64,000 nt of DNA from an uncultured Dorea sp. Lineage in GTDB: Bacteria; Bacillota; Clostridia; Lachnospirales; Lachnospiraceae. The notes beneath the pieces are model-generated. The model did not search any database. It worked only from the letters and a program-made list of their open reading frames with translations, and had not been told where the DNA came from. A program made the position numbers and the translations under genes. Within the stretch, counting starts at the first letter, position 1. Each line of letters begins with the position of its first letter. This document shows positions 47,779 through 56,050 of this stretch, one piece after another. Location of the stretch: NCBI GenBank assembly GCA_910584265.1, contig CAJTZE010000007.1, positions 21,105-85,104 on the forward strand, read 5' to 3'.

Positions 47779-50541
47779 TTACCGCCTTACATTTACCTTC
47801 GCGCCATTTGCTTTATATTTCTGTGCCCTGCTGATCCCATTCATTGCAATCTCTGCAATCTCTGTCTTGGTGTAATTCCCATTGACGTAGATAGGCAGTT
47901 CTACCACCAGCCTCTCCTGTAATCCGGTAACACTTGCATTTAATATCTGTCCTAATTTTGAATAAAAGGAATCCAGAGGAAGAACCGCTTCTTTCCCCGC
48001 TTCTCCGCCTCCAAGCAGTTTCCCGTCCATCTGACCGAATATCTGGGCGCCGGACAAGATTCCTCCGTCTTTAAACCATGAAACATCAATCTTCGGTACT
48101 TTAGGCGGAGCCAGCGAAAAACTTCCTGCTATGGAAAAATGCGGAAGCTTCAGCTTCGGAAGGCTCCATGAAAAATTAAAGAATCCTTTGATCTTATCAA
48201 TCGCACTGCGCACACCTTCCCTTGCCGCGTCCATTTTATCCGAAAAATCACTCCGTATTGATTCCATCTTTGACCTTACTGTTTCCCTTGCATTCCCAAG
48301 CTTTCCGTCAGTCAATTGATCAATTTTGCTGAATGATACTTCCCACCTGCTTTTGCAATCTTCTGCTACCATTCCTAAGATACCTTTAATCCCTCCGCCT
48401 TTCTCCTCAATCTTTTCCTGCACATTTGACCATGTTTCCGAAGTCTTTTCCTTAACCGACTCCCAGCCTTCTAGTACTTTATTCTTTGCATCTGTCACGG
48501 ATCCGTGAATCTCTTCTTTCATATTCGTCCATTTCTCTTTTGCGCCTTCTCTTATATTTGTCCACGTTTCCTCCGTTTTCTCCTTCAGATTATCCCATTT
48601 TTCTGCCACATCATCCTTAAGCTCTCCTGCCTTTTCTTTGATCGTATCCCAGTTCTGATATAAAAGTACGCCTGCTGCCACAACGCCTGCTATTACTGCT
48701 GCAATCGGAAGTAATGGTGCGGATATACCTCCAAGAACTGTTATAAGCGTTCCGGCCGCTCCAGTAATTGCCCCGATAGATGATATCAGCGTTCCTATGA
48801 TTATAAGCAATGGGCCAAGCGCTGCTACTACAAGACCGATTACAACAATAATTTTCTTCTGCTTATCATCCAGGCCGTTAAACTTATCCGTCCATTCCTG
48901 TACCTTTGCTACAACATCTTTAATCATCGGCATTAAAGTCTGCCCTATTGATATTGCCGCTTCGGAAACCGCGCTTTTAAGCTGTGTGATCTGGCCATTC
49001 AAATTATTATTCATCGTATCAGCCATCGTAGCAGCGGCTCCATCACAGTCCCCTAAATATCCACTCAATTCATTAAACCGATCACCAGAATTCGCCAGCA
49101 ATGCATTAACACTCTTTAAATCCGTCTTGTTAAATATTTCATTTAACACCTGTGTCTGCTCTCCCTGTGACATTGTAGAAAGAGTTGCATTCAAATCATT
49201 GAATATGTCATTCATCGGCCGCATATTTCCATTGGCATCAAATACTTTCAGTCCCAGCTCCTCCATTTTCTCTGCCGCCGTATCTGTCGGCGCTGACAGA
49301 GATAATATCATATTTCTAAGTGCAGTTCCGCCTTCTGCTCCTTTTATACCATTATCGGCCAATATACCAAGAGCAGTGTTTAACTCTGTTGTTCCGCCTG
49401 CTAAGGTTTTTGCCGTGCCTCCTACCGTTAAGATAGCTTCCCCAAGTTGCGCTATGCTTGTATTTGATTTCTGGGAAGTTTTCGCCATTTTATCAACAAA
49501 GTTTTCTGCTGTCCCCGCGGTATCTCCTAACGCAGACATTGCATCTGTAACCATATCTGAAGCAGATGCTAAATCTATCCCGCCTGCTGCCGCTAAATTT
49601 AAAACTATAGGCAGAGTTTCTACGGATCTATCCACATCATAGCCTGCCAATGCTAAATAGTTTAAAGCTTCTGCCGCCTCTGACGCCGAATACTGTGTCG
49701 CAGAACCCATATCTCTTGCGGCCTTTTCCAGTTTTTCATAATCCTTTGAACCGTTTTCTATTTCTTGTGATGTCATACCCATCGTTGCCGCTACTTGTGA
49801 CATGCTGCTTTCAAAATCTGCTGCCGTCTTGATGCTAGCCACTCCAATCCCCGCTATGGCTGTCGTTGCAGGCATTAGTTTTTTTCCAGCTGAAGATATG
49901 CCGTCCCCTACTTCCTGCATCTTTTTTCCGGCTTCCTGCATTTGCGTACCTAATATCGAAGCAGACTCTTTTGCCTGCTTTTCCAAATCATTCAGCCTCT
50001 GCTCTGTTTCAATAATCTCCCTCTGTAATGCATCATACTGCTCATGGGAAATCGGATTGCCGAATTCATCACTTACCTCTTTCGCCTTCTGTTTCAATTC
50101 TTTCAGATGATTCTGCTCATTTTTTAATTCTTCTCCCAGCGCTTTATACTCATCTGTATCTATCTTTCCGGCCTTTTCCAACTCCGACATCTTTTCTTTA
50201 AGTGTCTTAACCTTATCCTGCGTCTTTTTTATCTCTTCCTGTATTGGAGTATAAGCTTCTTTCCATGCATCATAATTCCCTGCACTTTTCGCGGCCTGCT
50301 CATTGGCGGCTTTTAACGTCTCCAGCTTCCTCTTTGTCTCCTCAACTGCCTGAGACAGTAATTTCTGCTTCTGCGCAAGCAGTTCCGTATTCTTCGGATC
50401 TATCTTTAGCAGCCTGTCCACGTCTTTAAGAGAACTCTGCACCTTTGACAGGTTTGAGTTCATACCGCTTAAGGCTTTATCCACCCCCGTCGTACTCCCA
50501 TCAATTTCAATTGTAATACCTTTAATTCTCTTTGGTGCCAC
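47779..50541 (-). CDS. Phage tail tape measure protein
   Basis: A 920-aa protein that sets tail length. It has an N-terminal coiled-coil region (residues 1-205, Lys/Glu/Gln-rich) and the TMP core (ATAIAGIGVASIKTAADFES through NNLNGQITQLKSAVSEAAIS, about 225-525). A hydrophobic TM block follows (KKIIVVIGLVVAALGPLLII, then PLLPIAAVIAGVVAAGVLLY, about 565-640), then WDxxKEK repeats and a C-terminal part ending in NVRR. A length of 920 aa predicts a tail of about 130-140 nm by the usual 1.5 angstrom per residue rule (inference). Confidence 0.96.
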   Translation of the reverse strand: MAPKRIKGITIEIDGSTTGVDKALSGMNSNLSKVQSSLKDVDRLLKIDPKNTELLAQKQKLLSQAVEETKRKLETLKAANEQAAKSAGNYDAWKEAYTPIQEEIKKTQDKVKTLKEKMSELEKAGKIDTDEYKALGEELKNEQNHLKELKQKAKEVSDEFGNPISHEQYDALQREIIETEQRLNDLEKQAKESASILGTQMQEAGKKMQEVGDGISSAGKKLMPATTAIAGIGVASIKTAADFESSMSQVAATMGMTSQEIENGSKDYEKLEKAARDMGSATQYSASEAAEALNYLALAGYDVDRSVETLPIVLNLAAAGGIDLASASDMVTDAMSALGDTAGTAENFVDKMAKTSQKSNTSIAQLGEAILTVGGTAKTLAGGTTELNTALGILADNGIKGAEGGTALRNMILSLSAPTDTAAEKMEELGLKVFDANGNMRPMNDIFNDLNATLSTMSQGEQTQVLNEIFNKTDLKSVNALLANSGDRFNELSGYLGDCDGAAATMADTMNNNLNGQITQLKSAVSEAAISIGQTLMPMIKDVVAKVQEWTDKFNGLDDKQKKIIVVIGLVVAALGPLLIIIGTLISSIGAITGAAGTLITVLGGISAPLLPIAAVIAGVVAAGVLLYQNWDTIKEKAGELKDDVAEKWDNLKEKTEETWTNIREGAKEKWTNMKEEIHGSVTDAKNKVLEGWESVKEKTSETWSNVQEKIEEKGGGIKGILGMVAEDCKSRWEVSFSKIDQLTDGKLGNARETVRSKMESIRSDFSDKMDAAREGVRSAIDKIKGFFNFSWSLPKLKLPHFSIAGSFSLAPPKVPKIDVSWFKDGGILSGAQIFGQMDGKLLGGGEAGKEAVLPLDSFYSKLGQILNASVTGLQERLVVELPIYVNGNYTKTEIAEIAMNGISRAQKYKANGAKVNVRR

Positions 50542-50542
50542 A

Positions 50543-50740
50543 TCATCCTCCTAAGAACTCATTGAACTGTTTCTGTTCTGCAAGCCTTGGATATTCATAC
50601 CCATCATTTGACTGTTCCGTCAGCATATCCCACACCATCCCACAGCTGAGGCAATCCAGTTCATCCAGTGTCAGCCCCAGCTGTTTGCATCTAAGCAGAT
50701 ATACCATGCTGTTTATTTCGCGGGTGGTGCGGGTGCCCGG
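50543..50740 (-). CDS. Frameshift-encoded extension of the tail assembly chaperone (gpT-like part)
   Basis: A 65-codon stretch in the -1 frame relative to the upstream gene, reading PGTRTTREINSMVYLLRCKQ and on to LAEQKQFNEFLGG. It has no good ribosome site of its own; the region overlapping the upstream gene and the AAAAAAC slip site point to expression as a G-GT fusion, as in lambda and many siphophages. The fusion product would recruit the tape measure, whose gene begins right after. Confidence 0.82.
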   Translation of the reverse strand, partial: PGTRTTREINSMVYLLRCKQLGLTLDELDCLSCGMVWDMLTEQSNDGYEYPRLAEQKQFNEFLGG

Positions 50741-51120
50741 TTTTTTGATTCTGCAACCTTCTTCTCGTTCGTATACCACAAATCAATAATTTCCGGCAGA
50801 ATTTCATAGATTGAAAATGTCCTAAATGAATCAATCCACGTCCATGGATCCGGATATTCTTCCCGGAATGCTTCCTGCTCTTTTGTTTTTCTCGGAGTCG
50901 GCGCCAGTCCCTGATACGCAAACGTATAAGCAACTCTTACAAAATGCTCATAGTGTTCCATGTTAAATGAGTCATCTTCTTCATCGTTCTTTTCTTTCAG
51001 GCATTCCATATCCTTCAGGAAATCCCTTCCCGGAAACAGCTTATTGTACATAATAGGAGAAAAAGCAGAAGCCTTAAAATTAAAGCTCCTGCCTTCCTCG
51101 ATTTCAATTATTTTCTGCAT
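50713..51120 (-). CDS. Tail assembly chaperone (gpG-like)
   Basis: A 135-aa acidic protein, MQKIIEIEEGRSFNFKASAF with FSPIMYNKLFPGRDFLKDME. It lies between the major tail protein and the tape measure gene, the standard G position. The C-terminus APAPPAK lies just after the slip site. Ribosomes that do not slip make this short form; a fraction would make the longer GT fusion of about 191 aa. Confidence 0.87.
   Translation of the reverse strand: MQKIIEIEEGRSFNFKASAFSPIMYNKLFPGRDFLKDMECLKEKNDEEDDSFNMEHYEHFVRVAYTFAYQGLAPTPRKTKEQEAFREEYPDPWTWIDSFRTFSIYEILPEIIDLWYTNEKKVAESKNRAPAPPAK
50740..50746 (-). other. -1 ribosomal frameshift site A-AAA-AAC
   Basis: In the zero frame the minus strand reads TCA AAA AAC at 50748-50740, so the heptamer is A AAA AAC, a classic -1 slip site. 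Slippage moves the ribosome into the frame that encodes the GT extension and past the TAA of the short product. Confidence 0.8.
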
Positions 51121-51123
51121 GCT

Positions 51124-51783
51124 CTAAATCCCTACCGCTTCTTCATTTTCTATTTCGGTTCCTTCTGCTCCTGCACCCTCAGCCCCTGCAATATTCATTC
51201 CAGGGATACACACCTGCTTGAACCATGCATTGTATGTATCTGCATTCATACTCTTCGTGATTCCGCCGCGCACAATGTTGATTTCTTCTCCATTAATGAC
51301 AGCAAGCATCGGTGATACTGTAACAGACAGCTCCTCAGCATCCGGTTCTTTCTGGTTGTCTTTGTTATCGCCTGCCACCTTCGGCCTTGACGCAGTGCAG
51401 TTATAAAAAATCCAGCGAATCCCTTCTTTATCTCCTTTAAACTCCCCCATCAACGCGAACGGTGCGGGACTGGCATCGGCATCTTCATACTGCATTCCGG
51501 TCTTTTCATCTACCTTCTCCGCCAGACAGTCAACTTTAAACTCATCTGGTACCATTACAAAATTCAGAGTACCGCTATATCCGTTATTCGATACAATTAT
51601 AATATAATCATGCCCGTCTGCTCTGGTCTTTGCCGTGTCCCCTTCAGCCCCCAGATCCATAGACATTAACCCATATATCGGTTTTACCGTATCTCCATAG
51701 GTCACACTGCCGTCCTCGTTAAGAACTCCCGGACAATAGCGACAGTTCTTAACATCAAAATGATATTTGTTTTTACTTTTCAT
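51124..51783 (-). CDS. Major tail protein
   Basis: A 219-aa tail tube protein. It reads KNKYHFDVKNCRYCPGVLNE, GLMSMDLGAEGDTAKTRADG and GYSGTLNFVMVPDEFKVDCL, then a beta-rich core ending with AEELSVTVSPMLAVINGEEI. The phi13-type major tail signature (start, then ADG/Y-x-G-TL) is visible. ATG 51783 follows GGAGGT by 7 nt. It lies 3 bp upstream of the chaperone gene. Confidence 0.9.
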   Translation of the reverse strand: MKSKNKYHFDVKNCRYCPGVLNEDGSVTYGDTVKPIYGLMSMDLGAEGDTAKTRADGHDYIIIVSNNGYSGTLNFVMVPDEFKVDCLAEKVDEKTGMQYEDADASPAPFALMGEFKGDKEGIRWIFYNCTASRPKVAGDNKDNQKEPDAEELSVTVSPMLAVINGEEINIVRGGITKSMNADTYNAWFKQVCIPGMNIAGAEGAGAEGTEIENEEAVGI

Positions 51784-51785
51784 CT

Positions 51786-52115
51786 TCATACCTCCAATTT
51801 GTAAATAATCGCCCATAATAACAATTCTTCTATATACTCACAGGATCGCTTCCACCGCAAATCCTCTGCTTCCAGCACTTCCTGCACAGTCTCTTCCGCC
51901 TCTGATACTTCCGTATCAGAATATATCCTGATTGTCAGCTCTTTAATATCTAGATACCGCTTCCCATCTGCATATACCGTCTTATCTGTCAATATATACT
52001 CCATAAACGGCGGTGACAACGAATTCATTTTACTTGCTGTAATATGATCCGGATGCTCTTCATCAAACATTATTTTCATTCTTTTACACAATTTCTTTAC
52101 TTCTTCTTTTGTCAT
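51786..52115 (-). CDS. Phage tail/connector protein, unknown
   Basis: A 109-aa protein with a Lys/Glu-rich start (MTKEEVKKLCKRMKIMFDEE) and a tail-terminator-like middle (FMEYILTDKTVYADGKRYLD, IKELTIRIYSDTEVSEAEET). The DKTVYADGK pattern is seen in small head-tail joining or tail-terminator proteins next to the major tail gene. Role by position. ATG 52115 has GAAGGAGAAGG upstream, part of leader copy C. Confidence 0.75.
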   Translation of the reverse strand: MTKEEVKKLCKRMKIMFDEEHPDHITASKMNSLSPPFMEYILTDKTVYADGKRYLDIKELTIRIYSDTEVSEAEETVQEVLEAEDLRWKRSCEYIEELLLWAIIYKLEV

Positions 52116-52132
52116 TTCCTTCTCCTTCCTTT

Positions 52133-52168
52133 TGTGCAACGCCGCACATTATGCGCCGACGCATAAAA
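52133..52168 (-). repeat. Repeated leader hairpin, copy C (double hairpin)
   Basis: Minus strand: ATGCG/CGCAT hairpin, then ATGTGCGGCGTTGCACA with a TGTGCG/TGCACA hairpin, ahead of AAAGGAAGGAG. The mini-ORF again starts MCGVAQ and overlaps the start of the gene at 52115. Confidence 0.7.
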
Positions 52169-52205
52169 CAGGTTCTTTCTTTCCTTGTACACTAGCTCCC
52201 CTCCA

Positions 52206-52261
52206 ACAAATATAAAAATATTTGTTTTTTCGTTGACAAATATTTTTATATGTGTTATTAT
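52206..52261 (+). promoter_or_regulatory. hicAB promoter and palindromic operator
   Basis: A perfect -35 TTGACA (52233-52238), 17-bp spacer and -10 TATTAT (52256-52261). Just upstream is the palindrome ACAAATATAAAAATATTTGT (52206-52225), and a half-site ACAAATATTTTTATAT overlaps the -35 and spacer. This arrangement suits autorepression by HicB. Confidence 0.65.
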
Positions 52262-52283
52262 AATATTGTCAGGAGGGTTACAA

Positions 52284-52481
52284 ATGAAAAGTTATTCATC
52301 AAGGGAAGTTATCAAAATGCTAAAGGCGGACGGATGGTATGAAGTAAACGTGGTAGGAAGCCACCACCAATACAAACATCCAACTAAAAAGGGACGTACT
52401 ACTGTAAAACATCCTGACAAAGACATCCCTATTAAAACGCTAAAACGCATTGAAGAACAATCGGGGCTAACATTCAGGTAG
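52284..52481 (+). CDS. hicA: HicA-type mRNA interferase toxin
   Basis: A 65-aa toxin with the dsRBD-like HicA fold: MKSYSSREVIKMLKADGWYE, the catalytic His segment GSHHQYKHP (about residues 25-33) and the C-terminal IPIKTLKRIEEQSGL. SD GGAGGG precedes ATG 52284. It is on the plus strand, opposite to all surrounding phage structural genes. hicB follows 43 bp downstream. Confidence 0.95.
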   Translation: MKSYSSREVIKMLKADGWYEVNVVGSHHQYKHPTKKGRTTVKHPDKDIPIKTLKRIEEQSGLTFR

Positions 52482-52524
52482 CCCCGATCCCCTCCCGGCA
52501 TACCATATTAAGGAGGTTATTTCC

Positions 52525-52929
52525 ATGAAAAAAGTAGAACGCTATTTTTATCCTGCTGTTTTCACTTACGAACCCGACCAGGAAATTGCCGTTGATTTTC
52601 CTGATTTGCAGTGCGCCACCAGCGGCGTCAATGACGATGACGCTCTTTTATCTGCCCGTGAACTTCTCGGCTGTGTCCTCTATGGATTGGAAGAAGACGG
52701 TGAGACAATCCCGTCTCCCACCCCTTTGGCCGAAGTAGAGATGCACCCCAACGAACGCGCTGTATTGGTTGATGTCTATATGCCCTCTATCCGGCAAGCA
52801 CATGTCAACCGTTCAGTTAACCGCACTGTAACATTGCCTGCATGGCTCAATGCCGCCGCACTAGAGCGGAATATTAACTTTTCACAAGTCTTGCAGGACG
52901 CCCTAAAGGCTCAGCTCCATCTCGGATAA
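52525..52929 (+). CDS. hicB: HicB-type antitoxin
   Basis: A 134-aa antitoxin. The N-terminal RNase-H-like HicB fold (YPAVFTYEPDQEIAVDFPDL, then CATSGVNDDDALLSARELLG) is followed by a ribbon-helix-helix DNA-binding tail (NRTVTLPAWLNAAALERNIN, then FSQVLQDALKAQL). It neutralises HicA and represses the operon through the upstream palindrome. AAGGAGG precedes ATG 52525. Confidence 0.94.
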   Translation: MKKVERYFYPAVFTYEPDQEIAVDFPDLQCATSGVNDDDALLSARELLGCVLYGLEEDGETIPSPTPLAEVEMHPNERAVLVDVYMPSIRQAHVNRSVNRTVTLPAWLNAAALERNINFSQVLQDALKAQLHLG

Positions 52930-52973
52930 AAGTTCAAAAATCATCTGTTTAATTGCAGATGATTTTTTATTTA

Positions 52974-53351
52974 TTATTTCTCTATTTCATTTTCCAGGTT
53001 TTTCATAAACAATGCTTCTGTTTCTTCGTCTGACGGAATATGCGGATGTGCTCCAGCCGGCCGCGGACCGCCATGACCATTCTGAAGAAGATGTGCCAGC
53101 ATATAACGCGGGCCGTTACATACCGTTCTGCCATAAGCTCCCCGCCCCGTCTGTGTTGTCACACGCGAGGACCAGCCTCTTTTATATTTCCCGCTTTTTG
53201 CCGGCGCACCGCCCTTTGTTTTGGATACCGTTTCCTTTGCCGTCTTATCAACAGCTACTTTCAGAGCCTCATCGGTGATCTTCTTTGCTTCGCGCATGGC
53301 TTCCATGACCGCATCCTGAAGCCCATCCGCTGATATACGTACATTTGCCAT
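52974..53351 (-). CDS. HK97-gp10-like head-tail/tail component
   Basis: A 125-aa protein, MANVRISADGLQDAVMEAMR with TKGGAPAKSGKYKRGWSSRV and YMLAHLLQNGHGGPRPAGAH. The KTGGAP..SG.Y.RGW and LLE.GH...G pattern is diagnostic of the HK97 gp10 family (tail terminator-like). The frame opens at 53420; the ATG at 53351 begins the conserved domain. It lies between the head closure and tail genes, though the hicAB block separates it from the tail genes. Confidence 0.88.
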   Translation of the reverse strand: MANVRISADGLQDAVMEAMREAKKITDEALKVAVDKTAKETVSKTKGGAPAKSGKYKRGWSSRVTTQTGRGAYGRTVCNGPRYMLAHLLQNGHGGPRPAGAHPHIPSDEETEALFMKNLENEIEK

Positions 53352-53352
53352 A

Positions 53353-53688
53353 TTACTTATCCCTATATTCAATCTGCACAGATTGCAGCGATAAAAGCCA
53401 CGATGCCGGAAGCCTGTCATTCTTTAGGTCCTTCTGCGCCACTTCATACTGTTTTCCTTCAATAATAAAAATGTCTCCTTGTTCAACAGCTGTCTCTAAC
53501 GGCACTCTCACCGCCCGTGTTATGATTGTTCCTGCGACATAAGCATCCCAATACCTTCGTTCTCCTACCGTCTGTTCCTGAAAATGTACCACCTGCTGCC
53601 TTACCTCTGTAAGCCTTCTATCCACAGTTTTCCATACAGTTCCCCAACCATCACAATATGTCTGATACCCTCTTTTATGTTTCAGCAT
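53353..53688 (-). CDS. Phage head closure protein
   Basis: A 111-aa protein, MLKHKRGYQTYCDGWGTVWK with GERRYWDAYVAGTIITRAVR and IIEGKQYEVAQKDLKND. Matches the SPP1 gp16/head-tail joining class by length, content and position. ATG 53688 with GGAGG upstream. It overlaps the preceding connector gene by 14 bp and abuts the gp10-like gene. Confidence 0.8.
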   Translation of the reverse strand: MLKHKRGYQTYCDGWGTVWKTVDRRLTEVRQQVVHFQEQTVGERRYWDAYVAGTIITRAVRVPLETAVEQGDIFIIEGKQYEVAQKDLKNDRLPASWLLSLQSVQIEYRDK

Positions 53689-53992
53689 ATCCCATTGCCT
53701 CCGCATACTGTTCTACTTCATACTCTGCTCTTTCCGATGTAATCTCTTCTGCAAAATCTTCTGCAAATGTTTCCAGCGCTCCGGACTCAGCCCGCAGAAC
53801 ATAATCACAAAGCATCTGGCCAAATCTGGTTCCCGGAGAAAAATCCGCGCAGGGACTACAGTATTTTTTTATATATGCAATCCCGGCGCCTATTTCATTC
53901 TTCAATCTTTTTTCTGTAGAACTGTCTGGTGTATAAGTAATGTGCAGATTATCTATAATCATTTTGTAAATCTTATCTGTTACTTCTCCCAT
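53675..53992 (-). CDS. Phage head-tail connector (gp6-like)
   Basis: A 105-aa mostly helical protein (MGEVTDKIYKMIIDNLHITY, then RFGQMLCDYVLRAESGALET). Such proteins follow the capsid gene and form the adaptor ring below the portal. Assignment is by size, helicity and position. Confidence 0.75.
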   Translation of the reverse strand: MGEVTDKIYKMIIDNLHITYTPDSSTEKRLKNEIGAGIAYIKKYCSPCADFSPGTRFGQMLCDYVLRAESGALETFAEDFAEEITSERAEYEVEQYAEAMGYAET

Positions 53993-54019
53993 TCAGCCCG
54001 CCTTCTTCCTATTCTTTGA

Positions 54020-55228
54020 TTATTCCGTCTTGGTGATAACGCTTCCGCCTTTGATCAATACCGGAAGCGCCGGCGGCTCAACCTCTGAAATATCCAGATA
54101 TGCAAAGCTGGTGTTATCCACAGGCCGTCCATTTCCATATACCCGTGTAGTATATACACGATTATCCTCCAGAAACTGATTGGAATCATCAAATTCAATA
54201 ATCCCCGACTCTCCGCCGTTAATCGCCGCGAAATAATTCCCTGCAATTCCGACAGCCGCTTTCCCCTCTCCAATCATTGAAGACTGTACCACCTTTGTCG
54301 GATATGTATTATTGATAAGATCTATAGACCCAGTCCCATAAATCAAGGTATTCTGGATCCTGCGGATCTTTTTGATATAATCCTGCGGATTGACCACCAT
54401 CAATACCTCAGGTACCGTCCGGTCATCATCGTTGCTGTCTTTTGCCAGCCCGGCAATAACTTTCAGATAATCCTCATCAAAATTCTTAATAGGTACTGCT
54501 GCCTTCTGTGAATACCTTCCGTCCGTAGCCGTGCTGACGTCCATCGTCATCCCGATAAACTGATCCAATCCATCACCGGATATCATTGTCTTCTCAAGCC
54601 CGAAAGCAATCGATTCAGAAAGAATGATCCTGATATACTGATCAACCCACATCGGCGCAAACGTAAAATTAAACTTCACAAAGTCTTTCGGAATGATGAA
54701 ATATGCTGTATATTTCGCCACTGTCACATCGATCATCTTAATGGCGCCTTTCAGTTCGGCCGCAATAGCACCTGTGACTTTTCCCCAGCCTCCAAGCTTT
54801 GAAGCCATCTGTACCCCATTCATGACAAGCTTCTGTGCGCCTGCCGCATCCGTGATATCAATAGCCTCTAATAATTCATGCCTCTTCTTCATATCACTGA
54901 TAACCCTGTCGATAATAGTAACCGGCATGGCGGCAGTCAGATTTGTAATTTCCTGCTTGGCACCAGTTTTCACAGCTCCAATGAATTTCTGATACCATGC
55001 ACTCTCCTCCGATGTCAGCCTTCTCAGCCCCCTGCTCTGCAGCACATCCATATCGCCGATTCCTTTGTACTGCTCAAACTCTTTTTCTACAATCTGCGCA
55101 ATGTTGTTCTGCATTTCCTGCATGGCTTCTGCCGCTCCGCCCGCATCTCCTTCCTGTAATGCGGTTGTCAGCTTCTGTGCAAACTTCTGTGACTCCTGAT
55201 TGATCAAATCATTGTTTTTCATTCCCAT
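54020..55228 (-). CDS. Major capsid protein (HK97 fold)
   Basis: A 402-aa protein. The N-terminal helical delta-like region (residues 1-75, FAQKLTTALQEGDAGGAAEA) is followed by the HK97 core: AMPVTIIDRVISDMKKRHEL, TAYFIIPKDFVKFNFTFAPM, ESIAFGLEKTMISGDGLDQF, VNPQDYIKKIRRIQN and the P-domain/A-domain end ESGIIEFDDSNQFLEDNRVY. SD GGAGAAT lies before ATG 55228. It is next to a ClpP-like protease and a portal, the usual head module. Confidence 0.92.
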   Translation of the reverse strand: MGMKNNDLINQESQKFAQKLTTALQEGDAGGAAEAMQEMQNNIAQIVEKEFEQYKGIGDMDVLQSRGLRRLTSEESAWYQKFIGAVKTGAKQEITNLTAAMPVTIIDRVISDMKKRHELLEAIDITDAAGAQKLVMNGVQMASKLGGWGKVTGAIAAELKGAIKMIDVTVAKYTAYFIIPKDFVKFNFTFAPMWVDQYIRIILSESIAFGLEKTMISGDGLDQFIGMTMDVSTATDGRYSQKAAVPIKNFDEDYLKVIAGLAKDSNDDDRTVPEVLMVVNPQDYIKKIRRIQNTLIYGTGSIDLINNTYPTKVVQSSMIGEGKAAVGIAGNYFAAINGGESGIIEFDDSNQFLEDNRVYTTRVYGNGRPVDNTSFAYLDISEVEPPALPVLIKGGSVITKTE

Positions 55229-55249
55229 TTTTGATTCTCCTTTTTCTTT

Positions 55250-56050
55250 TTATTTATTTGACAACTGCTGTAAGGCAGCTGTAAATGTTGATTTCATCGA
55301 TACTTGGTTAAGTCCTCGCAGCATTTCATTGATCTGCCGTTCCCGAAACAGCTGTTCCTTTAACTGCTTCATCTGCAAATCTTTTTTATTATCGTCTTTT
55401 TCTTCCCCTTCTCCACTTTCACCTTCCGGTTTACCCTCCAGCTCTTCCTCTTCTTTCTTCTTTTCTCCAACATAATCACAAAATCCATATTCCAGACAGG
55501 CATCCGGCGGCAGCATGGTTTCTTTGTTCATCATTTCACGCAGAGACTCTTCTGTCAGATTCTTTGCCCTTGACATATAAAGCTGTACCGATGCGTCTGT
55601 AAGCGCATCCAGCTGGCTGGCTACCGACCTGTGCTGCTCCGCATTCCCGCTTGCCTCCGCCCATGGATTATGCAGGAACATAGATGTACCATACCCCATG
55701 CGGATCTCACTGCACGCCATTACAATGTCCATTGCAACGCTGTATGCCATTCCGTCAACATACCCAATCAATGTGCATCCGGCATTTTTCTTCTGACAGA
55801 GCAGATTGTAAATAGTAACTCCCTCTCCAACCTCTCCGCCCCTGCTGTTTACATGAACCTCAATTGTCGAACCGTCTGGAATCTCATCCAATTTGTCCCT
55901 GAAGAACTTTGCTGATGTCTCGGACTGTTCATAGCTCCAGGTATCCCAGTTAAATTTTCCCTGCGCCCTGACAGCATCATAAATATATAACTTATGACTG
56001 TCTGCCTCCGCCTTCTGTTCAAACCTGTACTTCGTTTCGTGGTTACTCAT
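55250..56050 (-). CDS. ClpP-like head maturation protease
   Basis: A 266-aa S14 protease. The ClpP core has Ser in GMAYSVAMDIV (ClpP AAS-like) and His in MFLHNPWAEASGN, with the LYMSRAKNLTEESLREMMNK helix. The C-terminal about 70 residues are a charged tail (EKKKEEEELEGKPEGESGEG), perhaps a scaffold-like segment. Such phage proteases cut the capsid scaffold. Overlaps the portal stop by 8 bp. Confidence 0.9.
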   Translation of the reverse strand: MSNHETKYRFEQKAEADSHKLYIYDAVRAQGKFNWDTWSYEQSETSAKFFRDKLDEIPDGSTIEVHVNSRGGEVGEGVTIYNLLCQKKNAGCTLIGYVDGMAYSVAMDIVMACSEIRMGYGTSMFLHNPWAEASGNAEQHRSVASQLDALTDASVQLYMSRAKNLTEESLREMMNKETMLPPDACLEYGFCDYVGEKKKEEEELEGKPEGESGEGEEKDDNKKDLQMKQLKEQLFRERQINEMLRGLNQVSMKSTFTAALQQLSNK

